NCBI GenBank assembly: GCA_021795095.1
Contig: JAJYPU010000052.1
Location: 1-10,754, forward strand
DNA: 10,754 bases
Direction: 5' to 3'
DNA from: Actinomycetes bacterium
GTDB lineage: Bacteria; Actinomycetota; Acidimicrobiia; Acidimicrobiales; RAAP-2
Notes under the pieces: model-generated
What the model saw: only the letters and a program-made list of their open reading frames with translations
The model's database searches: none
Told to the model about the DNA's origin: nothing
Position numbers and translations under genes: made by a program
Part shown: in pieces, positions 1 to 7,062 of the stretch
How the letters are laid out: every line of letters begins with the position of its first letter
Numbering within the stretch: position 1 is the first letter of the stretch

Positions 1-1226
1 GTCAGCTGGTCGTAGATCGCGCGGGTGTGCCAGTCCGACAGTTCGAGGTCGGTCGTACGCCGCAGAATTTCGCGCTCGAGGCCGACCTCGACCAGGGAGA
101 TGATCTGGTTGAGCACCACGATGGTGGCGTCGCTCGGCACCCGCCGCTCGCGAAAGCCCCAGACCATCGCCCCGTCGACGGTGCCGGTCGTTGGCGATCG
201 CAAGGGGAGGATGAGTCGGTGGCCGGGCTCGACGACTTCGCCGGCGAGCACACTGGCCACGTCCGCCGGCGGCTCGTCGCGATGTCCCGCGAAGTCGTCG
301 CCGCGCTCGAAGCGGAATAAGACACCGCCGGTGCCCGCCCAGAGTTCGTAGTACTCGGCGCCGAGGGTCTTGACGGCGAGGCTCGCGAGGTACGCGGCGA
401 CCGTCGAGAAGTCGTGTTCCTTGACCATGGTGTTGATCACGCCGTGGATGGTCCGGTTCGCGGCGAAAAGGAACGAGAGGCCCGGGTCGTCCGGGGTGAG
501 TAACAGCGCGCCGCAGTCGAGGTCCTCTAGGGCGTCGATCGCGTCGTCGACGAAGCCCTGGGCGATGACACGTCCGTGCTGGGGCGCGATCATCCGCGGG
601 GCCACGGCGCGCACTGCGAGCAGCGCGTGGGCGAGGACGTCGCGACTCGCCACGGAGTACTCGTGGAAGCGCTGGATCGCGTCAATGTTCGCGGTGTCGT
701 CGACGAAGAGCGACTGACCAGACTCGAAGCTCCCGAAGAGGTCCGAGCTGAAGAGCACCTTGGATCGCTCGTCGAAGGTGGCGAACGCGCCGGCCGAACG
801 CAGGTAGGGCGTGAGCAGGAACTGGAGGGTCCGATCATCCAGTTCGAGCCGGTGACGGTCGTCGTCGATGCTGCGGTAGGGCAGGTCGAAGCCCGCGCGG
901 CGCAGCGCCCCGTGGGCGCGCCAGTGGGTGACGATCGAGGCCTCGGGGTGTAGGCCACGCGCGAGGAGGTGGGGTAGCGCCGCGACCTTGTCGACGTCGG
1001 GTTGGGAGCAGACGACCCAGCGGACGTTTCGCAGGCCGACCACCGCGTTGATCTTGTCCGCGGTCGCTTCAGCGCAGAGTGAGGAGCCGGGGTCGATGAC
1101 GACCGAGCGGTCACCCTGTTCGATCAGGTAGGTGTTGCTCTGGAACGTCCCGTCGGCCATCGCCGCTCCGACCCACCACGTGCGGTCGTCGAGCTCTATG
1201 CCTCGGTCGTACAACTGGTCGCTCAC
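1..1226 (-). CDS. ODP-type (MBL-fold) sensor protein, probable diguanylate cyclase, 3' end cut by the window
   Basis: The minus strand stays open from a GTG at 1226 to the window edge: 408 codons plus two bases, no stop. A GGAGGGG ribosome binding site lies 9 bases before the GTG. Residues 1-225 resemble the ODP (oxygen-binding diiron, flavodiiron-like) metallo-beta-lactamase fold: DPGS at 45-48, SQPDVDK at 74-80, LRSAG at 142-146, FSSDLFG at 159-165 and APQHG at 214-218. Aligned by spacing to rubredoxin:oxygen oxidoreductase ligands (H79, E81, D83, H146, D165, H226), this protein has Q75, D77, D79, R143, D162, H217, so two histidines are lost. Residues about 235-385 look GAF-like (inferred from pattern). 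Residues 386-408 form a charged linker ending in IYDQL plus a partial Thr codon, matching the usual entry (DxLTGLxNR) to a GGDEF domain. A role as a cyclic-di-GMP-producing sensor is therefore likely; the catalytic part is outside the window. It is divergent from the exporter gene. Confidence 0.78.
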   Translation of the reverse strand, partial: MSDQLYDRGIELDDRTWWVGAAMADGTFQSNTYLIEQGDRSVVIDPGSSLCAEATADKINAVVGLRNVRWVVCSQPDVDKVAALPHLLARGLHPEASIVTHWRAHGALRRAGFDLPYRSIDDDRHRLELDDRTLQFLLTPYLRSAGAFATFDERSKVLFSSDLFGSFESGQSLFVDDTANIDAIQRFHEYSVASRDVLAHALLAVRAVAPRMIAPQHGRVIAQGFVDDAIDALEDLDCGALLLTPDDPGLSFLFAANRTIHGVINTMVKEHDFSTVAAYLASLAVKTLGAEYYELWAGTGGVLFRFERGDDFAGHRDEPPADVASVLAGEVVEPGHRLILPLRSPTTGTVDGAMVWGFRERRVPSDATIVVLNQIISLVEVGLEREILRRTTDLELSDWHTRAIYDQL

Positions 1227-1245
1227 GGTATCTGGCCCCTCCAGT

Positions 1246-1259
1246 CGGTGCGTGCACCG
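1246..1259. repeat. 14-bp palindrome CGGTGC-GT-GCACCG upstream of the sensor gene
   Basis: Perfect 6-base arms (1246-1251 and 1254-1259) flank a 2-base centre, 20 bases before the GTG of the minus-strand sensor gene and just upstream of its ribosome binding site. A 2-base loop is too tight for a good RNA hairpin, so a DNA-binding (operator) role is more plausible. It is short and could be chance in GC-rich DNA. Confidence 0.35.
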
Positions 1260-1330
1260 GCATCCCGATGCATGACTAGCACCGACGGGCCCGCCGGTGC
1301 GGCCACGGACGGCGGATTTTCGCGGCGCCA

Positions 1331-1349
1331 CGTTGCGCGTCGGGCAACG
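1331..1349. promoter_or_regulatory. Inverted repeat CGTTGC-N7-GCAACG in the divergent intergenic region, possible operator
   Basis: Perfect 6-base arms at 1331-1336 and 1344-1349 with a 7-base spacer give a 19-base dyad of the size many dimeric repressors (TetR class, for example) bind. It sits between the divergent sensor and exporter genes, 76 bases before the exporter start, where a regulator could act on either. MMPL exporters are often controlled by TetR-type repressors, but no regulator gene is in the window, so function is inference. Confidence 0.35.
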
Positions 1350-1385
1350 AGAACGACCAAGCGCATATTCGTCCTCGACATTTCG

Positions 1386-1391
1386 TATGAT
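1386..1391 (+). promoter_or_regulatory. Possible -10 hexamer TATGAT of the MMPL gene
   Basis: TATGAT differs from the TATAAT consensus by one base and lies 33 bases before the ATG at 1425, in the only A/T-rich patch of the gap. No convincing -35 box is found 16-18 bases upstream, so this is a weak call from the -10 match and position alone. Confidence 0.3.
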
Positions 1392-1424
1392 TCAGCGCAC
1401 CTTCGAATCCGAAAGGACCGGTCG

Positions 1425-3500
1425 ATGCCCGGCTTCGCGCCAGCACCACGACGGCTAGCGAGCGCGGTGGCCACGGTCATCGTCGCGGTGGTGGTGGTCG
1501 CGGTGGTGCTCGGGCTGCGAGCCCCCACGGTGACCCAGCCCTCGGTCGTCGATGGGCTTCCGCACTCGAGCCAGTCCTGGCTCGCCGCTCAGCGGATCGC
1601 GAGCCTGCCCGGCGCCCGTACCGAGGCCGCCGTCATCGTCTACCGGCGCGACGACGGTCGCCGGTTCAGCGCCGGTGAATTGACGACCTTACGCGCGTTG
1701 AGCGCGCGCCTAGTAGCGGCCGACGAGTCGGTGGCACCGACGAGCCGATCGGCTGGCCTCGGTCCACTCGTTCTCAGCCCCGACGGGTCGGTCGCACTCG
1801 CCTCGATCGCGGTATCGACCGTGCCGAACCTCAACGTGGTCACCGACCGTATCCTGGCCATTCGCGCGGCCCTGGCCTCAAGCCTGCCACGAGGGATCCA
1901 GAGCGCGGTGACGGGCGCGCCGGCGTTCACCGCCGACCTCGGACAGGTCTTCCACGGTGCCGACCACAAACTTTTGGTGACGACCGTGCTGGTAGTCGCG
2001 CTCTTGTTGATCGTCACGTACCGATCACCGTTGCTCTGGCTCGTGCCCCTCGCCGTGGTGGGTGCCGCCGACCAGGTGTCGTCGCACGTCGCAGCGCTGC
2101 TCGCGTCCCACGTGGGCGTTCGCCTCGACGGCGCCGCCACGGGCATCGCGGACGTGCTGGTCTTCGGCGCCGGTACTGATTACGCGTTGCTGCTCATCGC
2201 ACGGTATCGCGAGCAGTTGCACGGCGTGGAGGACCGCTTCGCGGCGATGCGCACCGCCCTCGCCAAGACGAGCGGTTCCATCGTCGCTTCGGGGACGACG
2301 GTGACGATCAGCCTGGCCACGCTCTTTCTCGCCTCGATGGCGGGCACACGCGCCCTCGGGCTCGCCGGGGTGGTCGGGATCGTCTCGGCGATGGCGATGG
2401 TGTACTTCGTGCTGCCGGCGGCGCTCGCGCTCTGCGGGCGACGCGTGTTCTGGCCGCTGGTTCCCCGCGCCGGGGACATGACGAGGCGCGATGGCCGGGT
2501 GTTCGCACGAATCGGTGCCGCCGTCGCGAAGCGGCCGGGTGTCGTGGTCGCGGGGTCACTGACGCTGCTCGCCCTCGCGTCGGTGGCGAACGTCGGCCTG
2601 CGCCAGGGTCTCTCGACCACCCAGCAGTTCACGGCGACCCCCGAATCGGTCGTCGGTCAGCGAATCCTCGCCTCGGCGTTCCCCGCCGGTAGTTCGGTGC
2701 CGGTCGTGATCGTCGTCGCGACGCGAAGCGCACCGGCCGCTGTGGCGGTGGCGCGCGCAGTGCCGGGGGTGGCCACGGTGAAGACGGCGGCGGCGAACGC
2801 GACCTGGACCGAGCTCGACGCCACGAGTACTGCGGCTCCAGGGTCGGCCGCGGCGTTCGGTGTCGTCACGTCGCTGCGCTCGGCTCTCGCCACGGTGGGC
2901 CACGCGCGCGCCGTCGTCGGCGGCGAGTCCGCGACGACGCTCGACGCCGAACGCGCCACCAACCGCGACACCTGGCTCCTCGTGCCCCTCGTCCTGCTCG
3001 TCGTGCTCGCGGTGTTGTTGGTCCTGCTGGGCTCCCTCGTCGCGCCACTACTCCTGCTCGCCACGGTGATCGCGTCATTTTGCGCGGCGCTCGGTCTGGC
3101 GTGGCTCGTGTTCGTCCACGTGGACCACTACCCGGCGCTCGCCACCGGCGTGCCCTTCTACGCGTTCCTCTTCCTCGTCGCGCTCGGTGTCGACTACAAC
3201 ATCTTTCTGGTGTCGCGGGCCAAGCAGGAGCGCGGGCCGCGCGGCGCAGTCGAGGGCATGATGACGGCCCTCACGTCGACCGGCGGGGTCATCACCTCGG
3301 CCGGCGTGCTACTGGCCGCGGTCTTCGCGGTGTTGAGCGTGCTGCCGCTCATCGAGCTCACTCAGGTGGGCGTGATTGTCGGTCTCGGCGTGTTGCTGGA
3401 CACGTTGCTCGTACGCACGGTGCTCGTCCCCGCCCTCGCGGCCGTGCTCGGCGAGCGATTCTGGTGGCCGTCGCGACGTCGCGTCGACGAGGTTGCGTGA
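1425..3500 (+). CDS. MMPL/RND family membrane transporter
   Basis: A 691-residue integral membrane protein of the MmpL/YdfJ branch of the RND superfamily, which exports lipids, siderophores or drugs using the proton gradient. The order is typical: helix 1 (about 10-32), an extracytoplasmic porter domain (about 33-180), a helix bundle from about 184, a second porter domain (about 385-515), then a second bundle. Both halves carry the Asp-Tyr proton-relay pair: GAGTDYALLL with D252-Y253 and ALGVDYNIFLVSR with D590-Y591, equivalent to the pairs described in mycobacterial MmpL3. Length is usual for the family. ATG 1425 is chosen because AAAGGA lies 7 bases upstream and the protein then begins with a short basic segment and a Val-rich helix. 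The frame stays open back to a GTG at 1248, but the added 59 residues look non-coding. Substrate cannot be told from sequence. The next gene is 96 bases downstream. Confidence 0.93.
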   Translation: MPGFAPAPRRLASAVATVIVAVVVVAVVLGLRAPTVTQPSVVDGLPHSSQSWLAAQRIASLPGARTEAAVIVYRRDDGRRFSAGELTTLRALSARLVAADESVAPTSRSAGLGPLVLSPDGSVALASIAVSTVPNLNVVTDRILAIRAALASSLPRGIQSAVTGAPAFTADLGQVFHGADHKLLVTTVLVVALLLIVTYRSPLLWLVPLAVVGAADQVSSHVAALLASHVGVRLDGAATGIADVLVFGAGTDYALLLIARYREQLHGVEDRFAAMRTALAKTSGSIVASGTTVTISLATLFLASMAGTRALGLAGVVGIVSAMAMVYFVLPAALALCGRRVFWPLVPRAGDMTRRDGRVFARIGAAVAKRPGVVVAGSLTLLALASVANVGLRQGLSTTQQFTATPESVVGQRILASAFPAGSSVPVVIVVATRSAPAAVAVARAVPGVATVKTAAANATWTELDATSTAAPGSAAAFGVVTSLRSALATVGHARAVVGGESATTLDAERATNRDTWLLVPLVLLVVLAVLLVLLGSLVAPLLLLATVIASFCAALGLAWLVFVHVDHYPALATGVPFYAFLFLVALGVDYNIFLVSRAKQERGPRGAVEGMMTALTSTGGVITSAGVLLAAVFAVLSVLPLIELTQVGVIVGLGVLLDTLLVRTVLVPALAAVLGERFWWPSRRRVDEVA

Positions 3501-3515
3501 CGCGTTAAATACGCG
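3501..3515. repeat. Short inverted repeat CGCGT-TAAAT-ACGCG after the MMPL gene
   Basis: Directly after the MMPL stop codon, 5-base arms (3501-3505, 3511-3515) enclose TAAAT. A second small pair, GGCCC (3515-3519) and GGGCC (3532-3536), follows. Neither is followed by a T-tract, so a rho-independent terminator is not convincingly shown. The TAAAT island stands out in GC-rich DNA. Confidence 0.25.
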
Positions 3516-3566
3516 GCCCGGCGGTGGTCGTGGGCCGTGATCGTTACTCGGTGCAGTAGAACAGGG

Positions 3567-3592
3567 GGGCGGCAAAGACGCCGCCTGGAGGT
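3567..3592 (+). promoter_or_regulatory. Leader hairpin abutting the putA ribosome binding site
   Basis: GGCGGC (3568-3573), loop AAAGAC, GCCGCC (3580-3585) form a perfect 6-bp stem, extended by a G-T pair (3567/3586). The ribosome binding site GGAGGT (3587-3592) starts right after the stem and lies 4 bases before the ATG. In RNA, a stable stem touching the ribosome binding site could modulate initiation. Sequence alone shows only the pairing; regulation is inference. Confidence 0.4.
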
Positions 3593-3596
3593 AGCG

Positions 3597-6500
3597 ATGA
3601 CTGCGGGTACCGACGTTTCACTCGATGAACTGGCTGAGGGCGCATGTGACGTCGTCACGACGATGCTCGCCGAAGCGGAGCGTCGTCGTCGGCGACGCGA
3701 CCGCGCGGCCCGGCGCCGATTCGTCGGACTCTTCCGTGACCCCTCCGCCCTTGACGTGACGATCGCACTGACCGACGAAGTCATGCGATTCACCTCGCGC
3801 GAGCCCGCGTTGCGGGTGCTGCGTACCGCGGCGCGACGGGCGAGCGCGCGCGGGCTCGGTCTGTGGAATGTCATTGGGTTGCGAGCGCTCGCCGCGCTGG
3901 GACCGCTCGCTCCGGCGACGGTGATCCACCTCGTGCGCTGGCGGGTGCGTCGGCTAAGCGCTGACCTCATCCTCGACGCGGCACCCGCAGCCCTGGGCCG
4001 ACACGTGACGGTGCGTCGCCGCGAGGGCCTCGGGGTCAACGTCAACGTCGTCGGCGAGGCGGTGCTCGGCGAGGCCGAGGCGTCTGAGCGCCTCGCGCGG
4101 GTGCTCGACGTGATTGCCCGACCCGACGTCACCTACGTCTCGGTGAAGGTCTCGTCCATCGTCAGTCAGCTGACGACGATCGACCACGACGGGTCGCTCG
4201 AGCGTGTCGTCGAGCGGTTGACCGTGTTGCTGCGCGCCGCGCGCGATCACGGCGTCTTCGTGAATCTGGATATGGAGGAGTACCGAGATCTGCGTCTGAC
4301 CATCGACGCGTTCCGAGCCGTGCTCGGCGAACCCGAGTTCGACCACCTGAGTGCGGGCGTCGTGCTCCAGGCGTACCTCCCCGATTCGCACGCTGCCTTC
4401 AACGAACTCGTCGACTGGGCGGTCGAGCGCTACGCGCGTACCGGCACCGCCATCAAGGTCCGCCTGGTGAAGGGGGCCAACCTCGCCGTCGAACACGTTG
4501 AGGCCGAGCTCCACGGATGGCGGGCTGCGCCCTATGACACCAAGGCCGACGTCGACGCGAGCTACGCGCGGCTCATCGACGTCGCGCTGCGACCGGCGAA
4601 CGCGGCCGCAGTGCGCATTGGCGTGGCCAGCCACAACCTCTTCCACGTCGCGTGGGCGATCGCGGTTGCGCGCGCGCGGGGGGTTGAGGACCAGCTGGAC
4701 GTCGAGATGCTCGAGGGCATGGCCCCCGCGGAGGCCGCCGTGCTGGCAGGTGCCGGTCATCGGGTGCTGCTCTACGCGCCGGTCACCAACGAGGACGACT
4801 TCGCCGCCGCGGTGGCCTACCTCGTGCGTCGTCTCGACGAGAACACCGCCCCCGAGAACTACCTACGCGCGGCGTTCACGATCGCCCATGACCCCGCGGT
4901 CTACGCGGACCAGCGGCGACGCTTCCTCGCGTCGATCGCGGACCGCCACCACCTCGACACGAGCCGTCGCCGGGGAGTCCTGGTCGATGATTCCGATCGG
5001 TTCACCAACGTCGCCGACGGCGACCCTACGGACCGCATCTTCGTCGCAGCGGTGCGTCACGCGGCCAGTGAGCTCGCCGAGGCGCGCGACGGAATTATCG
5101 GCGACGACACCGTCGTCGTGGTCGGTGAGCCCGAGGACTTCGAGCTCGGCGAGGATCCCAACACCGGTGAGTCGTGGTACCGCTACCGCGTGGCGAGTGT
5201 CGCGGGGGTCGATGCGGCGGTCGCGCGCGCCCGTGACGCCCAGCCCGACTGGAGTGCCCGTGACGTCCTTGACCGACGACGGCTGTTCGAGGCCGCGGCG
5301 GCCTTGCTGGTCGACCGTCGAGCGGAACTCATCGCGGTGATGGGCCGTGACGGCGGAAAGACCGTCGCCGAGGCCGACCCCGAGGTGAGTGAGGGAGTCG
5401 ACTACCTGCGCTACTACGCGGGCCACCCGGCCGACGAGTCCTCGAGCGCACTCGGTGTCGTGCTCGTCGTGCCACCGTGGAACTTCCCCTTCGCCATTCC
5501 CCTCGGCGGGGTGGCGGCCGCCCTCGCCGCGGGCAATGCCGTGATCCTCAAGCCCGCGCCCGAGGCGGTCGCTACCGGCTGGGCGATCGTCAACGCGTTG
5601 TGGGACGCGGGCGTACCCCGCAACGTCCTCCAGTTCGTCCCGACCCGTGACGACGAGGTCGGCCGTCACCTCGTGACCCACGACGGCGTCGACGCGGTGA
5701 TCCTGACGGGCTCCTTTGACACGGCCGTGCTCTTTACGACGTGGAAGCCCTCGATCAATCTGCTCGCCGAGACGAGCGGCAAGAACGCGATGGTGATCAC
5801 GAGCGCCGCCGACGTGGACGTCGCGGTGAAAGACCTCGTGCAATCGGCGTTCGGCCACGCCGGCCAGAAGTGCAGCGCCGCGAGCCTCGCCATCATCGAC
5901 CGCGCCACCGCCGACAACCCGCGGTTCTGGTCGCAATTGACCGACGCCGTCACCACGTTGGTCGTCGGCGCGGCCGACGACCTCGCCACGTCCGTCGGTC
6001 CGGTCATTCACCCGCCGGTCGGGGCGCTCGAACGCGCCCTCGGTCTCGAGGCCTCGGAGCGGTGGCTCGTCGAGCCGCGGCGCGTCGACGACGCCGGTCG
6101 CCTGTGGCGCCCGGGGGTCAAGGTCGGTGTGACCCCCGGATCCTGGACGCACCAGAACGAGTGGTTCGGACCGGTCCTCGGGGTGATGACCGCCCCGGAC
6201 CTCGCTACCGCGATCCAGTGGCAGAACGACATCCCCTACGGGCTGACCGGTGGTCTGCACTCGCTTGACCGCGCCGAGTGCGAGCAGTGGCTCAACGGCG
6301 TCGAGGTCGGCAACGCCTACGTGAACCGAGGCATCACCGGCGCGGTGGTCGGACGCCAGCCCTTCGGCGGGTGGCGGCGCAGCAGCGTCGGACCCACGGC
6401 GAAGGCGGGCGGGCCCAACTATGTGTCGTGTCTGCGGCGCTGGCCCCCGTTGAGCGACGTCGACGCGGCGAACGCCTCGCTACTCGCGTGGTTCGAGTCG

Positions 6501-6968
6501 TCGGGGTCCCGGGCGATCGACGAGAGTGGACTCGCGGCCGAGCGCAACCTGCACCGATACCGTCGCGCCACGCGTCCCTTCGTCGTGCGGGTGGACGTCG
6601 ACGTCGATCCCGCGGTCGTGGCGTTCCTCTGGCGCGTCGTGGAGACCCTCGGGGTCACCCTGCGCTTCAGCGCGCCCGCGCCCGTCGCCGCGGTACCCGG
6701 CGCGACCGTGGAGAGCGTCGAGGAACTCATAGCGCGCGCGCACGGCATCGCTCGGGTGCGCTGGCTGAGCGCCGAAGCGGCACCGAGCGAACAGTTCGTG
6801 GCGCGCGGGGTCACGCTCGACCGGCGACCGCTCGCCCAGGCTGGCGCCGTCGAGGGGCCGCGCTGGCTGCTCGAGCAGAGCGTGGCGATCACGAACCACC
6901 GCTACGGCACGATTGGGGCTGGTCCCGCGCCGCGGTGCCCCGGTCTGGGCGAGGTCGGAGAGCGCTGA
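3597..6968 (+). CDS. putA: Bifunctional proline dehydrogenase / L-glutamate-gamma-semialdehyde dehydrogenase
   Basis: A 1123-residue enzyme that oxidises L-proline to glutamate: an FAD proline dehydrogenase makes pyrroline-5-carboxylate, passing electrons to the respiratory chain, and an NAD-dependent aldehyde dehydrogenase finishes. Proline dehydrogenase motifs: KVSS with K184, RLVKGAN from R289, ASHN, EMLEGMAP and YLVRRLDENT (408-417), giving the substrate-binding R411, R412 and E415. Aldehyde dehydrogenase motifs: PPWNFP with oxyanion N629, ETSGKN with E725, GQKCS with catalytic C759, then EWFGPV and PFGGW. The tail (about 950-1123) ends with EQSVAITNHRYG, which I recall as conserved in long actinobacterial PutA. 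The ribbon-helix-helix DNA-binding domain of E. coli PutA is absent, so self-repression is not expected; an Arg-rich patch occupies 29-41. ATG 3597 is chosen over an in-frame ATG at 3537 because GGAGGT precedes it. Confidence 0.96.
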   Translation: MTAGTDVSLDELAEGACDVVTTMLAEAERRRRRRDRAARRRFVGLFRDPSALDVTIALTDEVMRFTSREPALRVLRTAARRASARGLGLWNVIGLRALAALGPLAPATVIHLVRWRVRRLSADLILDAAPAALGRHVTVRRREGLGVNVNVVGEAVLGEAEASERLARVLDVIARPDVTYVSVKVSSIVSQLTTIDHDGSLERVVERLTVLLRAARDHGVFVNLDMEEYRDLRLTIDAFRAVLGEPEFDHLSAGVVLQAYLPDSHAAFNELVDWAVERYARTGTAIKVRLVKGANLAVEHVEAELHGWRAAPYDTKADVDASYARLIDVALRPANAAAVRIGVASHNLFHVAWAIAVARARGVEDQLDVEMLEGMAPAEAAVLAGAGHRVLLYAPVTNEDDFAAAVAYLVRRLDENTAPENYLRAAFTIAHDPAVYADQRRRFLASIADRHHLDTSRRRGVLVDDSDRFTNVADGDPTDRIFVAAVRHAASELAEARDGIIGDDTVVVVGEPEDFELGEDPNTGESWYRYRVASVAGVDAAVARARDAQPDWSARDVLDRRRLFEAAAALLVDRRAELIAVMGRDGGKTVAEADPEVSEGVDYLRYYAGHPADESSSALGVVLVVPPWNFPFAIPLGGVAAALAAGNAVILKPAPEAVATGWAIVNALWDAGVPRNVLQFVPTRDDEVGRHLVTHDGVDAVILTGSFDTAVLFTTWKPSINLLAETSGKNAMVITSAADVDVAVKDLVQSAFGHAGQKCSAASLAIIDRATADNPRFWSQLTDAVTTLVVGAADDLATSVGPVIHPPVGALERALGLEASERWLVEPRRVDDAGRLWRPGVKVGVTPGSWTHQNEWFGPVLGVMTAPDLATAIQWQNDIPYGLTGGLHSLDRAECEQWLNGVEVGNAYVNRGITGAVVGRQPFGGWRRSSVGPTAKAGGPNYVSCLRRWPPLSDVDAANASLLAWFESSGSRAIDESGLAAERNLHRYRRATRPFVVRVDVDVDPAVVAFLWRVVETLGVTLRFSAPAPVAAVPGATVESVEELIARAHGIARVRWLSAEAAPSEQFVARGVTLDRRPLAQAGAVEGPRWLLEQSVAITNHRYGTIGAGPAPRCPGLGEVGER

Positions 6969-6988
6969 CGAGCGCTTTGGTAGTGTTG

Positions 6989-7010
6989 CGGGGTCATGTT
7001 CGTGACCCCG
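6989..7010. repeat. Perfect 8-bp stem-loop between putA and sqdB
   Basis: CGGGGTCA (6989-6996) and TGACCCCG (7003-7010) pair perfectly around the loop TGTTCG. It starts 21 bases after the putA stop and ends 52 bases before the sqdB start. No T-tract follows, so it is not a classical rho-independent terminator. It could be a stem that stalls polymerase or stabilises the putA mRNA 3' end, or a DNA dyad acting as an operator for sqdB. Confidence 0.5.
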
Positions 7011-7062
7011 ACTTCGGTTCGCGGGACTACGCACGTCGTGACCGGAACAAAAGGAGCAGGGC

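Noticed and set aside
27..351. Plus-strand open frames at the left edge
   Set aside because: They are opposite the GAF-like part of the sensor gene and encode low-complexity Arg/Ser or Val/Asp-rich products without recognisable features.
590..1114. Minus-strand open frame of 174 codons inside the sensor gene
   Set aside because: The Ser/Thr/Arg/Pro-rich product is typical of a shifted frame. The parallel frame from GTG 1226 gives the recognisable ODP motifs and runs open to the window edge.
1248..1424. In-frame extension of the MMPL gene to a GTG at 1248
   Set aside because: The added 59 residues are Arg/Thr/Ala-rich without the expected pattern. They overlap the palindrome and the region needed for divergent promoters. 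The ATG at 1425 has a good ribosome binding site and starts directly before helix 1.
3501..3536. Rho-independent terminator after the MMPL gene
   Set aside because: The available stems are only 5 bp and no T-tract follows.
3537..3596. In-frame ATG at 3537 as the putA start
   Set aside because: No ribosome binding site precedes it, the extra 20 residues are Arg-rich and would be read through the hairpin, and GGAGGT sits correctly before the ATG at 3597.
3954..4760. Minus-strand open frame of 268 codons opposite the proline dehydrogenase domain
   Set aside because: It is a mirror of conserved putA coding sequence with low-complexity Asp/His/Val composition and no ribosome binding site.
4863..6260. 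Long minus-strand open frame (465 codons) opposite putA
   Set aside because: It is antisense to the conserved aldehyde dehydrogenase domain. Its composition is His/Asp/Val/Arg/Gly-rich without any domain, as expected for the mirror frame of a GC-rich gene.
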